Positions 51,240 through 63,844 of a stretch of DNA of 64,000 nt are shown piece after piece. How positions within the stretch are numbered: position 1 is the stretch's first letter; each line of letters starts with the position of its first letter. The stretch comes from Rhinopomastus cyanomelas (Eukaryota; Chordata; Aves; Bucerotiformes; Rhinopomastidae): NCBI GenBank assembly GCA_013400115.1, contig VXBP01007599.1, positions 90,630 through 154,629 on the forward strand. Direction: 5' to 3'. The position numbers and the translations under genes are program-made. The notes below the pieces were generated by a model, which was not told where the DNA came from, ran no database searches, and saw nothing but the letters and a program-made list of their open reading frames with translations.

Positions 51240-53500
51240 GTGATTAATGAAATATTAATACCCTGAGAATGTTGAATTCCATTCTGTCAATCTACTGTAA
51301 GGAGAAGAAATGAATATGAGTCTTAAAGGGATATAAAAAGAACATTAAATAGAAATGTGCTTGTTAAATAAAATTAAGCAGAGTTTATGTGTCTGTTTCA
51401 CACGCACTGGTCATGATTCTCACATTCCCTAAGGACACTATACATCACTTTGCTAGTGTAAAGGGAGCATAAATCATATTTACACTTACTTCACTGCTGC
51501 TTATGCTGCCAGAGTCATGTAAAACAGTGCGAGTGTAAATGAACTCTGAAATAAAAGGAAATGCTTACAGGAATTCTGTGAGCACAGGTAAGGCACAAAA
51601 GACACACTCATGTGTTTCTGGTACTGAACTGCAGCCATTACGGAAATCAATGGAGGGACTATTTAGTTTCTTCCTTAGGAAACACGGGAACGTTTCAAGG
51701 AAAAGGTCTTGGCTGCAGAGTCCACTGTGGCCTGCCCCGTTTAACCCTAGGATGTTTTAAAAAGGGCTGATTTGTTTTACTTTTTTATTTCCTTTCTCTG
51801 AGCTCTTTCTTGAACTGATTTATAATTCTTGCATCTATTGCTGCCTTCAGCAATGTGTTCCATAATTCAGCTACTCTTTGTGTAATTAAATTCTGCTTGA
51901 ATTGCTTATAGGCTTATATTGCTTGTAAGCGTCCTCCTTAATTTCAGCCTGTGAGCTCTTCTTTCTGAGTTGCTAAAATTGCACTGGTTATACCAGGGAT
52001 AATGTAGGACAACCACTAACACCCCTGCGTCTGAATCCAGCCTGGTTCTCATACAGGTGGGCAAGAAGAACCCCTCTAAACTTACACTTGAGCTGAAACT
52101 TTGGACCTCAGAATTTTCTCGTGTGGCTGTGTGAAAGCTGAGAAGTACAGAGATAAATTACATGGCACTATGAACACTACATTGAACATAAAATAAGATT
52201 TCATCCCTAGTCTGACAACATTTCCCATGTTTTCCTAACTATCCCTGTGTCCACATTCAGACTTGCCTTCACATGAAAAATCCCCCCTTGTGCTATTCAT
52301 CACATCCAGTTTGGTACGTTGTTCTAATGCTCTGGTAGTGATGTGTCTCTTAAAGGAGCAGGCTGCTTTCTCTTCATCCTCCCCCCTTCACTCTGAAAAC
52401 AATCTCAGGAAAATGTGCCAGTAAACCAACATGGCCACATGCAGTGATATTTTCAAGAAAACCTCAGGAGAAAATGATTTAAATTTCAGAACATAAATCT
52501 GAGCTCTTGGCCAGCCTTCCGTTTGCAAGTTGCCTGCACAACTCTCATGCTAATTCTCCACCAAACCTCCAGTTTTATGAAAGCTATATTTTATCTCTTT
52601 GGTTCTTTGCAGTCACACGAGAGTTGAGAGTTGAAAAAGGAATATTAGCACCACTCACGTTTTATAGTGGGAGTCACAGTACTTGGTTGACCCCTTTTTC
52701 AGGTCCTATTGAATTTCCCATACAAAGGAAATGAAAATGTTTTATATTTAATACAGCAGCACATAACAAGAGGTTTAGTTATTACACACAGTGCTGCAAT
52801 TTTCTGCCTTTTGTTTCAGTTGCCTGAACTGAAATTTAAAAACACAATGGTTGGGGTTTTCTTTTCTCCTTTCTACGTTCAGCCTTCAAACAGGAGGAAC
52901 AAGGAATACTGTCATAATGAATGCGGCATAGTCTGAGCAGGCAACACGGACATCGAAGACTACAAGGACAGTGTGAATCTCCTGGTATTTGGTCCCAAAC
53001 CTCAGCTAAAATATGTTGGAGAAACTCTGCAGTGAGGTCCTGTTATTGATTAGGTAAAATGATTAGTTGTTCCCTGAGTCTACCAGCTTTCTTCCACGTG
53101 CCCTAAGAGGAGTACTGCATTCAGGTAGTTCTGTCTTTAGAATGTTCTCTTTTAATCTGTTGACCTCTGCATCTCTTCTGGTTGCTACAAACCTCAACAG
53201 AAAAATCAGCTATTTGTATAAAACAGGACTAAATTCTATTTACTGTGGTGAGCAATCACATAAAGAATATATCCCATTAAGGAATTTAATACTGATGCTA
53301 CAAGGTCGATATTATGACACGATGTGGATCGCTTGAAACCTCTTCTTGTGGAATATAATAAAGCAAATGTGTGAAACCCTAAATCTGGGAATTAAGCCAT
53401 AGGTTTCAACGGGTCAAAATTTCACTCAGAGTATTTGAAAGGCCAAATATTTGACAAGCCTGGGGTAGAGAGAAGGCTCAAGTAGCTTTTAGGGGATAAA

Positions 53501-53527
53501 TATAAATATGTATATATATATATATAT
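53501..53527. repeat. (TA)n microsatellite
   Basis: About nine uninterrupted TA units preceded by tataaatatg. Confidence 0.93.
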
Positions 53528-53594
53528 GAGTTGGGCTATATGTCTGCTGTGCAAAGCAGTGTGCTCGTGTACTGCCTTCATTGACTTTAGCTTT

Positions 53595-53632
53595 GAGAGA
53601 GAGACAGAGAGAGAGAGAGAGAGACAGAGAGA
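53595..53632 (+). repeat. (GA)n microsatellite
   Basis: A GA run with two gacaga interruptions. The serine/leucine-rich open frame on the opposite strand (53478-53684) is the translated repeat. Confidence 0.96.
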
Positions 53633-54918
53633 ATACAAACTCTTGTCCCAGGGCACTGCTTACAAAATATGAAAATCCCAACAACGTCCTGTGGGAAAGG
53701 GCTAGATTCTTGGCTGGATTAGTACACTAATGATGAATGAAGATAAGATTTTAGAAGATGTTAAAGCACAGAACAATACCAAGTATAAGCTCAAAAGGAC
53801 ATTGCAGGCAAAATGGCAAAATAAGGCAAAGCCGAGCTGAAAGAACCCGCTCTGACTTCTTGTAGATGCTATGAATATTTGTAATAAAAACTGATGAAAC
53901 AGAAGTCATGTATTGTCAGTGACTAATATGAGAATTTCAGAACAGAGAGACAGTAAAACCAAGTTCATGGCAGGAAAATGTGAAACACCACAAAATAAAA
54001 CTAAGAGGAGAGAGAGGTAATTTTTTTTTCAAAGGCAAGAGCAGTCGAATGACTACGCTCAGCACCTGCAGTCTCACAGTATCTGGAATCCTAAAATTAG
54101 AATGTATTTGCAAATTTTAATGTCTTTCTGCAATATTGCTTTTATTTATAAACAATGACATTGTCAAGCTTTTCTGCTTGCAGGAAAAACTAAATTATCC
54201 TGGCATTCTTTATTAGGTCCCTCTGGGGTTCCTTCTACCAACACCAGCCTGTTCTTGAATCCTCCAGTGCTTGCTGTCAGCATGGGTGCATCTCTGATTT
54301 AACATACGTAGTGTAACTGAGTTGGTCAACTGGAGACTACCTAGTGTCCACTGCCTTCTACTGCCTTCTTGGTCAACAGCACTGGAAACTGAAAATTGCT
54401 TATTCCTAAAGATTTTAATCAGAAGGTACATTTTGATGTTCTGCTGTAATTTCTCATCTAAAACAGTATCTCTTACATGATGAACAGTAATGTCCACCAC
54501 AAATCTAACGTCTCTCAAAATATTTTATGAAGGAATTCAACCTTGACATAAAAACTGCACAACATTGGGTGCATCACTGAGAATCTACCTCAGTAAAATA
54601 TTCATTGTTATTACCAGAGATTTATTTTACATTCAGCAGCTCTGTATCTGTTGGTTTAGTCCTGTGTGAGCTCAGTTCTTTGTGAAATCTTTGTAGACAA
54701 CATATGATTTTAAATTGTTAAACCCATCAGATCGCAGAAAAGCCTGTATATACATTTGTCTTCCTGTTCGTATAAGTGAGTGAAAGAAGGGATGTGTCTG
54801 TCTACTAGATACTGGTATCATCTTGGAATTTTGGAACTTTGAGATAGAACTCAGGAATCAGATCCAAAATACATCTGTGCTTCCTGTAACATCGAGTCTA
54901 CAGAGGCGACAGATTGAA

Positions 54919-55010
54919 ATCATAGAATCATAGAATCGTTAGGGATTGGAAGGGACTTCGAAAGATCATCTAGTCCGATCCCCCTGCCACAGCAGGATCA
55001 CCCAGACCAA
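54919..55010 (-). mobile_element. CR1 LINE 3' tip
   Basis: A minus-strand CR1 of about 92 bp with two clean tail units (atcatagaatcatagaatc), then gattggaagggacttcgaaa, ccccctgccacagcaggatc and acccagaccaa, where it is truncated. Confidence 0.95.
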
Positions 55011-56757
55011 TATTTTGTCCAACATAGCAGAGACAATTTGGAGACATGATAAGAAAAATGTAGATCACTTCTCCTAGAGGTTTCTAGATTTGCTCGAGAC
55101 CTTCAGCAGGAAAAGCCAGGTTTGGATCCAAAGACAATTTTTTTAAAATATTTGAGAAAACATCTCTGCTGAAGACAGGATTTCTCTTTCAAATGGAGAA
55201 CACTGCCCTTGATTCAAAACTTTAAAATCACGTTAACCAACAAGCAGAAAGTCTTGCAATAAGAGGTTTTGTCAATATTATGGACTGAATCAAGAGCTTT
55301 TTGAAGTGAAAGTGTAACTTTCCATTGATGCCGGTCTGGTGTAGGCAATAAATATTTTGGGGGTGGAATAATGTTTCTCTTAATTTTGCCAAACTTCACA
55401 AGCAATCGTAAAGGAATATATTTTTAAACAGTTGATAGAGCTGATGGAGGAAGCCCAGAAACACATTGGAAGAGTTCTGCAACTTTATAAAGTTACTAAT
55501 TTTTCTTCCAGTGGGCTGCTCAGCACTACGGAGGAAATAAAACGACAGTCAAGAAAGAGCAGTTAAGTGAAGATCTCTGAGAATACAAAGGTCACTTCTC
55601 TGCATTTATTAAACCTTTTACATTTAGAAAGGCACATTAGACTTCTGGTTTCTTTGCTCTTCTTTTTCAAGCTCTTTTAGAATGCATAATTCAGAGGATA
55701 GGTTAGGGTATCTTGGTGGGGATAATTTCCAAAGTGTCCAGAAGTACTATATCTGGATTCAATATAACCTGAGCCAAACAACTCTACACTTATTTATTTT
55801 TTAAAGAAAATAAAATGATTTTATTTCCTAACCTGTAATGTATATTCAACTCTACGATTCTTGGTGAAATATGACCCTCTAGCAACCAGGGTCAGAATTT
55901 ACCGCTGTGAAAATCTAGCCTCATCTCCTTCAAAAAACAATTACAGAATCCTCTCATTCAGACTGTAATTGTTCACCGAGTTAAATTACAATTTTTAAAC
56001 AGAAATATAACTCTACTCTTAGGATAATATCTTGGACCCAGTATCACATCTTTAGACAAACTGTTCCAATTGTTTATGATATATGTAATTTTAAAATAAT
56101 GCATTGCACACACATCTTCACTGCAAAAGCAGGGCTCCATTCTTTCTGTTTTGCCAGAAAACTGTAATCATGAGATGCCCTAAAAAAACCCCAAGATCCT
56201 GTCTTTTGTTGGACCAGAAACACTTCTTCTCATGAAAAGCCAGTATGACACAAAGCATCTTTACTAATTGAAACTGAAACGTTTATTTCACACTTAGCAT
56301 TGTTTTTTCTTTTTCAGAGCTGCACATTGTATCTCCTTCACTAATTATGTTTCATAAATAACTTTCACAAGGCCTAAATTTGGCCTAATTAGGAAAAAAA
56401 AATCAGCATGTTTAGATTTGTATAGTTCACATCTAAGAAAATAGTCCAAAAGTTATGAGAAAGGCCTTTTCAACTATTAATACTACAACTACTAGTGCTG
56501 GAATAGGTTTACTTCACTCAAAAGTGAGTTAATATTTATAATAAATACAGCTAACAAATCATCTTTGGATGATCCAAAACTATTATTACATTCCTTGAAT
56601 ATTACTTCAGCCACTCTACATTAACTCCTTTTTCACCTTGGCACAAGTGAAACAGTCAAATTTTGAGTCTTCTTAAACTGTAGAAGGAAACTACCTTCTA
56701 GAGAGTGACAGTTCTACCATCACATTTCTTAACTGCTGATCTCTTAGCCTCACCATA
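55011..56757. other. Unique non-coding sequence
   Basis: No gene or mobile element recognised; AT-rich throughout. Confidence 0.55.
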
Positions 56758-56935
56758 TATCACAGAACATTACAGGTTGGAAGGGACCTCAAAAGATCAT
56801 CTAAGTCCAACCCCCACTGCTGGAGCAGGGTAAGCCTACAGTACTCTCTCCAGATGTCCTCCATGGGGCTCAAACCCATGACCCCAGGAATTCAGAGTCC
56901 CATGCTCTACCAACTGAGCCAACCAGGTGCCCCCA
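56758..56935 (-). mobile_element. tRNA-Lys-like SINE with CR1-like tail (copy 2, intact head)
   Basis: On the minus strand the head begins near 56928 and keeps a recognisable tRNA. A perfect A box tggctcagttgg (56910-56921) has paired D-stem arms gctc/gagc. The anticodon arm has loop ctctgaa, and the B box gggtttgagcccc is at 56865-56877. Arm by arm it lines up best with vertebrate tRNA-Lys as I remember it; acceptor differences are mostly transitions (cctggt for ccgggc-type sequence). The linker gacatctggagagagtactg and tail (cctgctccagcagtgggggt, gatgatcttttgaggtccc, aacctgtaatgttctgtgat) match copy 1 and CR1. Total length is about 175 bp. It is not a tRNA gene because the acceptor stem no longer closes. 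Confidence 0.9.
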
Positions 56936-59591
56936 ATATCTACCACTTCAGCAGAATATTTGCCTACAAAGACCAGACCAGATGGAGGTAACTGAAATTT
57001 GAACAGACAAAGTGCTTCTACCAGCTACTTGAGCTGACTGTTTTCCCAAAAATGAGGTCATTTGAGAGACCATTTTTTTAAGGACACTGTCAGAGATAAG
57101 TAAGTGACATTTCATAGAAGTAGAATATTCCAATATTAAAACGTTGAAGATAACTGCTTTGTTTGCTATAAGCAGGTGGCTATTAGTAGCCATTGCAGCT
57201 GTTGATGGCTTTCCTTCAGCAAGAATGCCATGGGCTGGTGAACAGATCTAAAAATGACTGAAGCCTCCTATACTACAGAAAGAAACGGTGAAAAAGCATT
57301 GCAAGAAATAACATATTTTGTAGGTAGGGTCCTTCTGTACTTACCACAGTTCCATTTGTTTCTGGAATTCTGCTCTTGTCAAACAATTTATGTTCTGTAA
57401 GCTATTTGTGTGCCAAGGTGACACGTGAAAGCAGTGCTTATAAAAAACAGGTCTCGAGCAGTCTAACATCCCGAAGAACAACAACAACAACATTCATTCT
57501 TCAAAAGAACATTCCAAAGAGTCTGATTTGATAAGTGATGGAGAAGATCAGACTCATGATCCTGCGTGCGACAGCACTGCAAGCCAAGATCTGCACGCTA
57601 CACAACACTATAGCTATCATATCTAATGGTTATTTCTACATTTTTTCAAAGTACACATATTTTTTAATAAAAAAATCTATTTTTAAAGGGAGCTGAAGTT
57701 ATACACAAGCAATCGCACCCAAATTAATACGTGCCATACTTTAAAAAGAAGATCGGAGTTTCAAGTGGGAAAGCAGGGGAAGTAAGTAAACAAAAAAACC
57801 AAGACTGTCAAATCTAGTTCATGGAAAACCCTTCAAAGGAAACTTGTGAGTTTTATAACCTTTTGGGGAATTCTTCTCTTGTTTACAACACTTCCATATA
57901 AACATTTATGTGTAAAGGGGAATTCTAACTAAATAAACCTAGATGGAAGCTAGAACAGGAAGTGATGCAATTTCATCCAGGTTTTACATTATAAAATGCA
58001 GGAGAACATCCAACGACACTGCAAAACTATTCGTAATGTTCCTGAAACTGATTGGACTAATGCATGTAGACATTTTCTTCCAGGCTTCCGACTTGATTGA
58101 GTTCAGGGAAATGCAGTACAGTTAGCATTCAACTTTAATTGCAATGAGGTGACAACATACTGGGTAATGAGTTGTTTATGAGTTGTAGATGTGTTTACAA
58201 TGAGTTGACAATGTGTTGGATAAAGTGTTCTTCTAAAGTTGTAGATCTATTTACAGTGAGCAGTGGGGGAATGTTCATTAGTTGTCGATTTGTTTGTTTA
58301 CATTGTTTTCGATTTGCAATTGCTATAAAACAAATCGCAGGCTGATGAAGGATGATTGTTTGTGTGCTTTAATGATTTACTGTAGTAGCTTGTCTGAAAA
58401 AGTACTTAACTCTGCTTCATCTGTCAGTTCCCACTGCAAAAGCTCCCCGTCACAATAGTTTTATTAGCACAGCATGGGCCATTTGTAAGAACATTATGCA
58501 TCTAAAAAATCTCAGTGCTTTCCTGTTCAGTCTGTTGCATTTTGGCTGGCTGAGCCAAACAGAATTCCTTCTGCTCTCTACGAGTTTATGCTTTTTTAAA
58601 GGGCATCTGAAGCTCTGCGTGCACACACCATCCCTGAAAGCTTTCCTTGCCACGTTATCTCCTCCGTAACTTCGTGTGCTTGCTGCTTACTGCTTTCTTT
58701 CTTACTGCTGTTACCATCTCAAGAGCAATTTTTAACCAAAGCACCTTCAGCCTATGCTGGCTTTCATGACATGAGGAAAAACAAGTCAACACTGGGAGGA
58801 TGTAGGCTTTTTGGTTACAGAAATGTTTCTGAAGTTTGCAGCAAACTGGCAAAATGTGCTTTGGGACACACGTGGCTACTTGACTCACTGGAGAGTTTAC
58901 CAGGTTTTTTCAAAGCGAGTAGAAAAAGCAATTCTTGGTTGTTTTCTTCCTACATTTGTTTTTCCCATACAGATATTTCCTGTGGCCCAGAACAACCCGG
59001 TTTTCTCAGGTGCTTCACAGGTTTTCTCATTATTTTTAAAGAACTTCATGTTACATCCTCCGCTCTCCTCCTTCCACCTTCCCTCACCCTCCTGCACTGC
59101 GCCCGATGGCAGTTCTGCAAAAAACCCAGCTGACCATATATCAGTGATTAGAATGGGATTTTCATGAAGCCACATTGAAAGGTTTCCAGTTCAACTGGAA
59201 GCAGCAATGGCTCTCGGGAGAAACTAAGACAGTTTCTAGCTCTGGATTTACAGACTAAGCAAACTAAAAAGGTAGTAATTCTGATTTCAGCCTTCAACAG
59301 TGACAGTAGGGGCTTTATCCTCCTGTCACTGGGGAAATCTCAGAGGACCGTGTGCACCCTTTTGGTTGCAAACAGTACCTTTACTTACTTGCTCTGGCAA
59401 TTTCCATCACAACAACTGCATCAAATTAAGACAGTAATTATACAAACCATGCACAATATTGATGTAATTCAATATGTTAACATCAGAATTTCAAAATTCC
59501 TCTGTGTGTTCCTGTAACTTGTTCTTTGTCTGGTGTGAAGATGGCCTTGTGTTTGCCAGATCACTACAGTCACCTTGGAGAAATGAGTGTT
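56936..59591. other. Unique non-coding sequence
   Basis: Holds a degenerate repeat (58150-58335). Open frames at 58771-59167 (120 and 118 codons) overlap in different frames and match nothing recognised. A pyrimidine-rich run lies at 59050-59100. Confidence 0.5.
58150..58335 (+). repeat. Degenerate reiterated sequence
   Basis: The block agttgtagat, or a close variant, recurs at 58181, 58237 and 58280, each followed by a ttta-ca sequence. The last copy runs into an inverted pair cgatttg ... caaatcg (about 58308-58338). This may be a decayed minisatellite. Confidence 0.4.
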
Positions 59592-59788
59592 CGGGGGCAT
59601 TGCTGGGCCTGAGCTGAAGTGGGAGGGAAGTGCCTGGCATTGAGTCACCATCCCTGGATGAGTTTAGAAGATGCTTAGATGTGGGGTTGGGGATCTGGGT
59701 TAGGGGTGATCTTGTAGAGTAGGGTTGATGGTTGGACTCGATGATCCCAGGGGTCTCTTCCAACCAGAGTGATTCTGTGATTCTGTGT
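59592..59788 (+). mobile_element. Older CR1 LINE 3' fragment
   Basis: A diverged CR1: gagtcaccatccctggatga, gtttagaagatgcttagatg, gatggttggactcgatgatc, gggtctcttccaaccagagt and two gattctgtg tail units. The tail type matches the older copy at 27431 and differs from the abundant young type. The 5' part (59592-59640) aligns poorly. Confidence 0.88.
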
Positions 59789-62700
59789 GTAGTAACCAAA
59801 ATGCGTGGATGTAATAAAAGTGTTTTGCTGGCACGTCAGCACTGGCTCTGACTGCCCAGTGCAAAGGGGGTTGAGACCCTCACGCCTTCTCACATCATAT
59901 CACATTGCAGAGACAGGCCAGCGATGCAGAGAAGGTTGAGAGGAGCCTTCAAGCAACAATCATGGCACATGGAAGCACTGGAGGACAAAGTGTGGGATGG
60001 TCAAATACAGTGACTAATGGAAAAATGAAAAGTTCAGTTAATGCTCTGCATTTCCCATTTGGAAAAGCCACACCTGATTTTCCAGCTGCACAGAATTTGT
60101 GCCAGGAAACACAAACTGTGGGCACAGCCATACTCAAGTGAACTAAATGGAAGTTTTGTTACTCATTTTGTTTGGCAGCAACGGGTCTGGAAGATGCCAG
60201 ACCTATGTTCTGTTTTACAACTCTGCCATTTGAGTATTAAATGCTGTAAAAGCAGGTAAGATGAGCATTGCAGCATCATTAGATCTCTCTGGGGAGAATA
60301 ATACCATTCTGCAAAATACCAAGCTTGCCTCAGTTTTGCCAGGATAGAAAGAAAACTAGTTTTTAAAGCAAGAAGCTGGTTTTTCTAAATCATTTAAGTA
60401 TGTGGGTTTGACTAATTTTTCCCAGCCCGTATCTTAGCATCGGTTTCTCAAAGTGTCCAAATACATTTTCCCCTCAAATACTCATAAAAATGTCCCCAAA
60501 AAGCTGATAAAGGAGTCTAAGAAATGTCTGAGATCTGGACTGCCTGGCTACGCCAAAATCCTGCTCTATTCAGTCAAGTCTAGTGGTTTCTGGACCATGT
60601 CAACATGTGATTTTGAATGTCCTGAATAACATAAAAACAAGTCCCAAAATACAGTTACTAAATTGTCAGGCATCTGATGAGTCACTGAAATGTTAGGAAA
60701 GTTACAGAGATCCGAAAACCAAAAGGCTGAAACTACATCATTCAGAAGCTGTAAACTGCTGGCTGTAGCGTGAATTACCTGTGTCCTCGGTTTTTATCTC
60801 TGTTCCTTGTTATAACATTATCCTTAGTTTGTAATTAGCAATTCAATTGTTTAGAATTCATACACTATTATTCTCAATAACTTTTTCCAACAAGATTATT
60901 CATGCAGTATGATATCTGTATCTGCAAAGGCAGCTGCCAGCTCCCTGGCCTTGGAGAGCACTGCTCCTTGGAGAGCAAGTGCTGGCAACACAGAGGGAAG
61001 TGGGAAGATTGATGGGACCGCTGCTGGACTCTTCCATAATTCTGCCTCACAAAATCAGGAGTGGACCAAGAGCCAATCCATCAATCTTTTTTGCTGCCTG
61101 GGCTTTCTTACCAAATCAGTCGTGATGCCAACGGGGCACTGTGGCAGCATCAGAACTTCCTGTGCACGCCTCAGTAAAGCTACAGGTCTCAGCTGGTTTT
61201 GTGGTTTAAATCCCTCACCTTTTTGAGGAGAAGAAAGGGGATCAGCAGTAAAAAGATGAGTAACTCCTGCACAGGTGTCAGTTTCTCAGGCAGTTCAGCA
61301 CCTGGAGCTTGCCTTTTTCTGGGGGTGACCTCAGCATTAGGACTGTTGTCCGTGTTGATGCAGTGCTAAGTCTGTCACTCACAGACTGCAGCATCAGTAT
61401 TTGACTTCATTAAATACACTTAATGTAAATACACTGCAGTGTGCCCCTTTGTCCAGAGTAAAGAGAGACATTCAATGTAGTGATTTTGAATGTTAATTTA
61501 ATGGGTTGTTTTAATTTTACTTTTCTATTGGATTGTTAGGAGCAGGTTAGTGCTGTAAAACCTGTGTATGTGGACAGACAACATTAAATATAGATTTCAC
61601 TTTTTATTCCTTGATGTCACATTATAACACCTTTGCACTACAGTGGGATATTCCTTTCACTGCGTATCCCTGTGAGATGATGTTTTGTTAAATCTTGTCC
61701 TTCCATACATAACACTTTCTCTGTCATAGTAGAAGTTAATTCTAATTAGAGCAAATGGAAACCATCACTACAAAATCAGCAGCAGAGGCTGAGAAACTTA
61801 GTTCAGGATTATTTTCTCTCACTGGGAAGTATTTCAACATTTAAGCTTTTCACATTAGGAAATAAACAAATAAATAAGGAAATAAAGGAGATTTTTATGC
61901 TACACAATTAGGGGGTAATTTTCTGAAGCATGAATGGGAAGCCCTCATAAAAATCCCATTAACAAATAATTGAGGCTGTGAGGATGCACCCATTCACACT
62001 GCTTTTGAAAATATACCCCAGGATGACAAATTTTCCTATGTACAGTAAGTTCACAGCTGATGTTTTATTGTCCACTGAGCCATCATTGTTCTCAGCTGGG
62101 AAACTGTCTACACACGTTTTTCCTCAAGACCTAAGGTAGAGGTTTTATTTACCAATATAAGATGCCAGAAAAGTTGGAAATGAATTTTCATGATCTTTGC
62201 AAATTCCTTGAGTTTAAAACTCACCTAGCAGCAAAGAATACAGAGAAGGTAATAGAGAAACTGCTGTTCATGGCATTTTCATACCTTCTTACATATTCAT
62301 GTTCCAAAAGGATTTCTTTCACAGAAGCTCATGCTCATCTAACCAGACACTTTGTAAGTAAAAATGCATGAAATTTAAACCAGCTTTTCATATGGACATT
62401 TTTTTTATGGCTGAGTGTTTTAGCAATCCAGCAATGGTAGACACCTATAAAAGTATAATGTGATGGATTAGATTGTAATGCAGTCTGGATGCATACGGAG
62501 GTGATGTTTGCCCTTCAGTGCAAATTCATTTTAATGTAAAAAGGAATCTGTTGGAATTAATAGTGCATTGTCCAGACAATAAATAAAACATTGCAGTCGT
62601 TTTTCCTTTGAAAATAAGAGAATCCAATCTTGCTTCTAATTGTAACAATCAGACAAGGGATGAAGCTCCCTTTAATGAGGAAATCGTAAGAAAAGCAATC

Positions 62701-63358
62701 AGTGCTTGGGGTAGGCTTGGGTTCCTGATTTTAATCTGATTGCCAAATAGGAATTTTCAATTATTTGTTGAAGAAGATGTGCCCTCTTCATGGTTTGTCA
62801 AAGCACATTGTAAAAGCAGCAGCAAACCTACACCTTGCACAGACGTGCATGAATTTGGGGCACGTCGACCTGGGGAACTTGGGAAAGTTAAACCAAAATA
62901 GCTGAAAGGTGCGAATGTAAAGCACGTTCTGTAAAGTGCTGTACAGGTCTGTGGGACTCCACTCCTTGAAAACCAAAATGCTTTTGTAGCTTCTCAGCAT
63001 CAAGACCACTTTTTTTTTTCTCTGCAGGTCTCAAAGGCATTTTTAACAGGTCTAAATTCACCTTAGACAACTTAGTTAAACTGTTCTGAAAATCTTCTGG
63101 TAAGTGGATCCCGAGTTTAAACACTACATTAGAAATTATTATTTAACAGGAAGAAGCCAACCCAAACCCACAACTGGTTTCATTTCTTTGCAGTCTATGT
63201 ATCCTTTGACATTCTGCATGTTTTAAATGAGAAACATACTGAAGTGTCATGTCAGATTTCAATGAGTCTAAGGAAACCCTCAAGAGAAGAAGGAACAATT
63301 AAGCAAATACATGAGAATACATTGGAAAGGTGCTTCAAAGAAACATCATACACTAAGG
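59789..63358. other. Unique non-coding sequence
   Basis: No gene is recognised. A 29-codon ATG-started frame at 62162 ends at a GT donor (62249), but no partner exon is visible. Nothing else stands out. Confidence 0.5.
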
Positions 63359-63844
63359 GGGATGTGGAGCTGCTGGAGAGGGTCCAGTGAAGGGCAATGA
63401 AGATGATGAAGGAGGTGGAGCACCCTCCTTACAATGAGAGGCTGAGGGAGCTGGGTCTCTTTAGCTTGGAGAAGAGAAGACTGAGGGGTGACCTCATTAA
63501 TGTCTACAAATATTTGAGGGGTGGGTGTCAGGAGGATGGAGCTGGGCTATTCTCAGTGTCATGTAGTGATAGGACGAGGGGCAATGGTTGTAAGCTGGAA
63601 CACAGAAGGTTCCACATCAACCTGAGAAGGAACTTCTTCATGGTGAGGGTGATGGAGCACTGGAACAGGCTGCCCAGGGAGATGGTGGAGTCTCCTTCAC
63701 TGGAGGGGTTTAAAACACTACTGGATGTGTTCCTGTGTGACTTGGACATGATCATCCTGGCGTGTCAGGGGGATTGGACTGGATGATCTTTCGAGTTCGT
63801 AATGATTCCCCTTCCAGTCCATAGTGATTCTATGATTCTATGAT
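63359..63844 (+). mobile_element. Best-preserved CR1 LINE 3' fragment
   Basis: A 5'-truncated CR1 of about 486 bp. The C-terminal ORF2 frame is open from 63397 to 63786 (129 codons), with RLRELGLFSLEKRRLRGDLI, DRTRGNGCKLEHRRFH and HWNRLPREMVESPSLEGFK. The same frame upstream is closed by one TGA at 63388-63390, which sits where CR1 usually has an arginine codon; a CGA to TGA change would explain it. The tail has clean 8-bp units. Between gatctttcgag and ccttccag it carries about 14 extra bases (ttcgtaatgattcc) that resemble tail sequence. It is the youngest-looking copy in the window. Confidence 0.95.

Larger units (their letters stand above)
49786..54918. other. Unique non-coding sequence with microsatellites
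   Basis: No gene is recognised. It contains the CA/TA, TA and GA microsatellites listed separately. Homeobox-like AT-rich sequence continues for a few hundred bases after the CpG-rich block. Confidence 0.5.

Noticed and set aside
56861..56928. tRNA gene on the minus strand
   Set aside because: The A and B boxes are good, but the acceptor stem does not close and the head is fused to a CR1-like tail with a second copy elsewhere; it is a SINE.
58771..59167. Overlapping 120- and 118-codon open frames
   Set aside because: Different frames of the same DNA, partly over a pyrimidine-rich run; no domain recognised.
62162..62371. ATG-started frame with an internal GT donor (62249)
   Set aside because: A 29-codon exon is possible but there is no supporting partner exon or recognised peptide.
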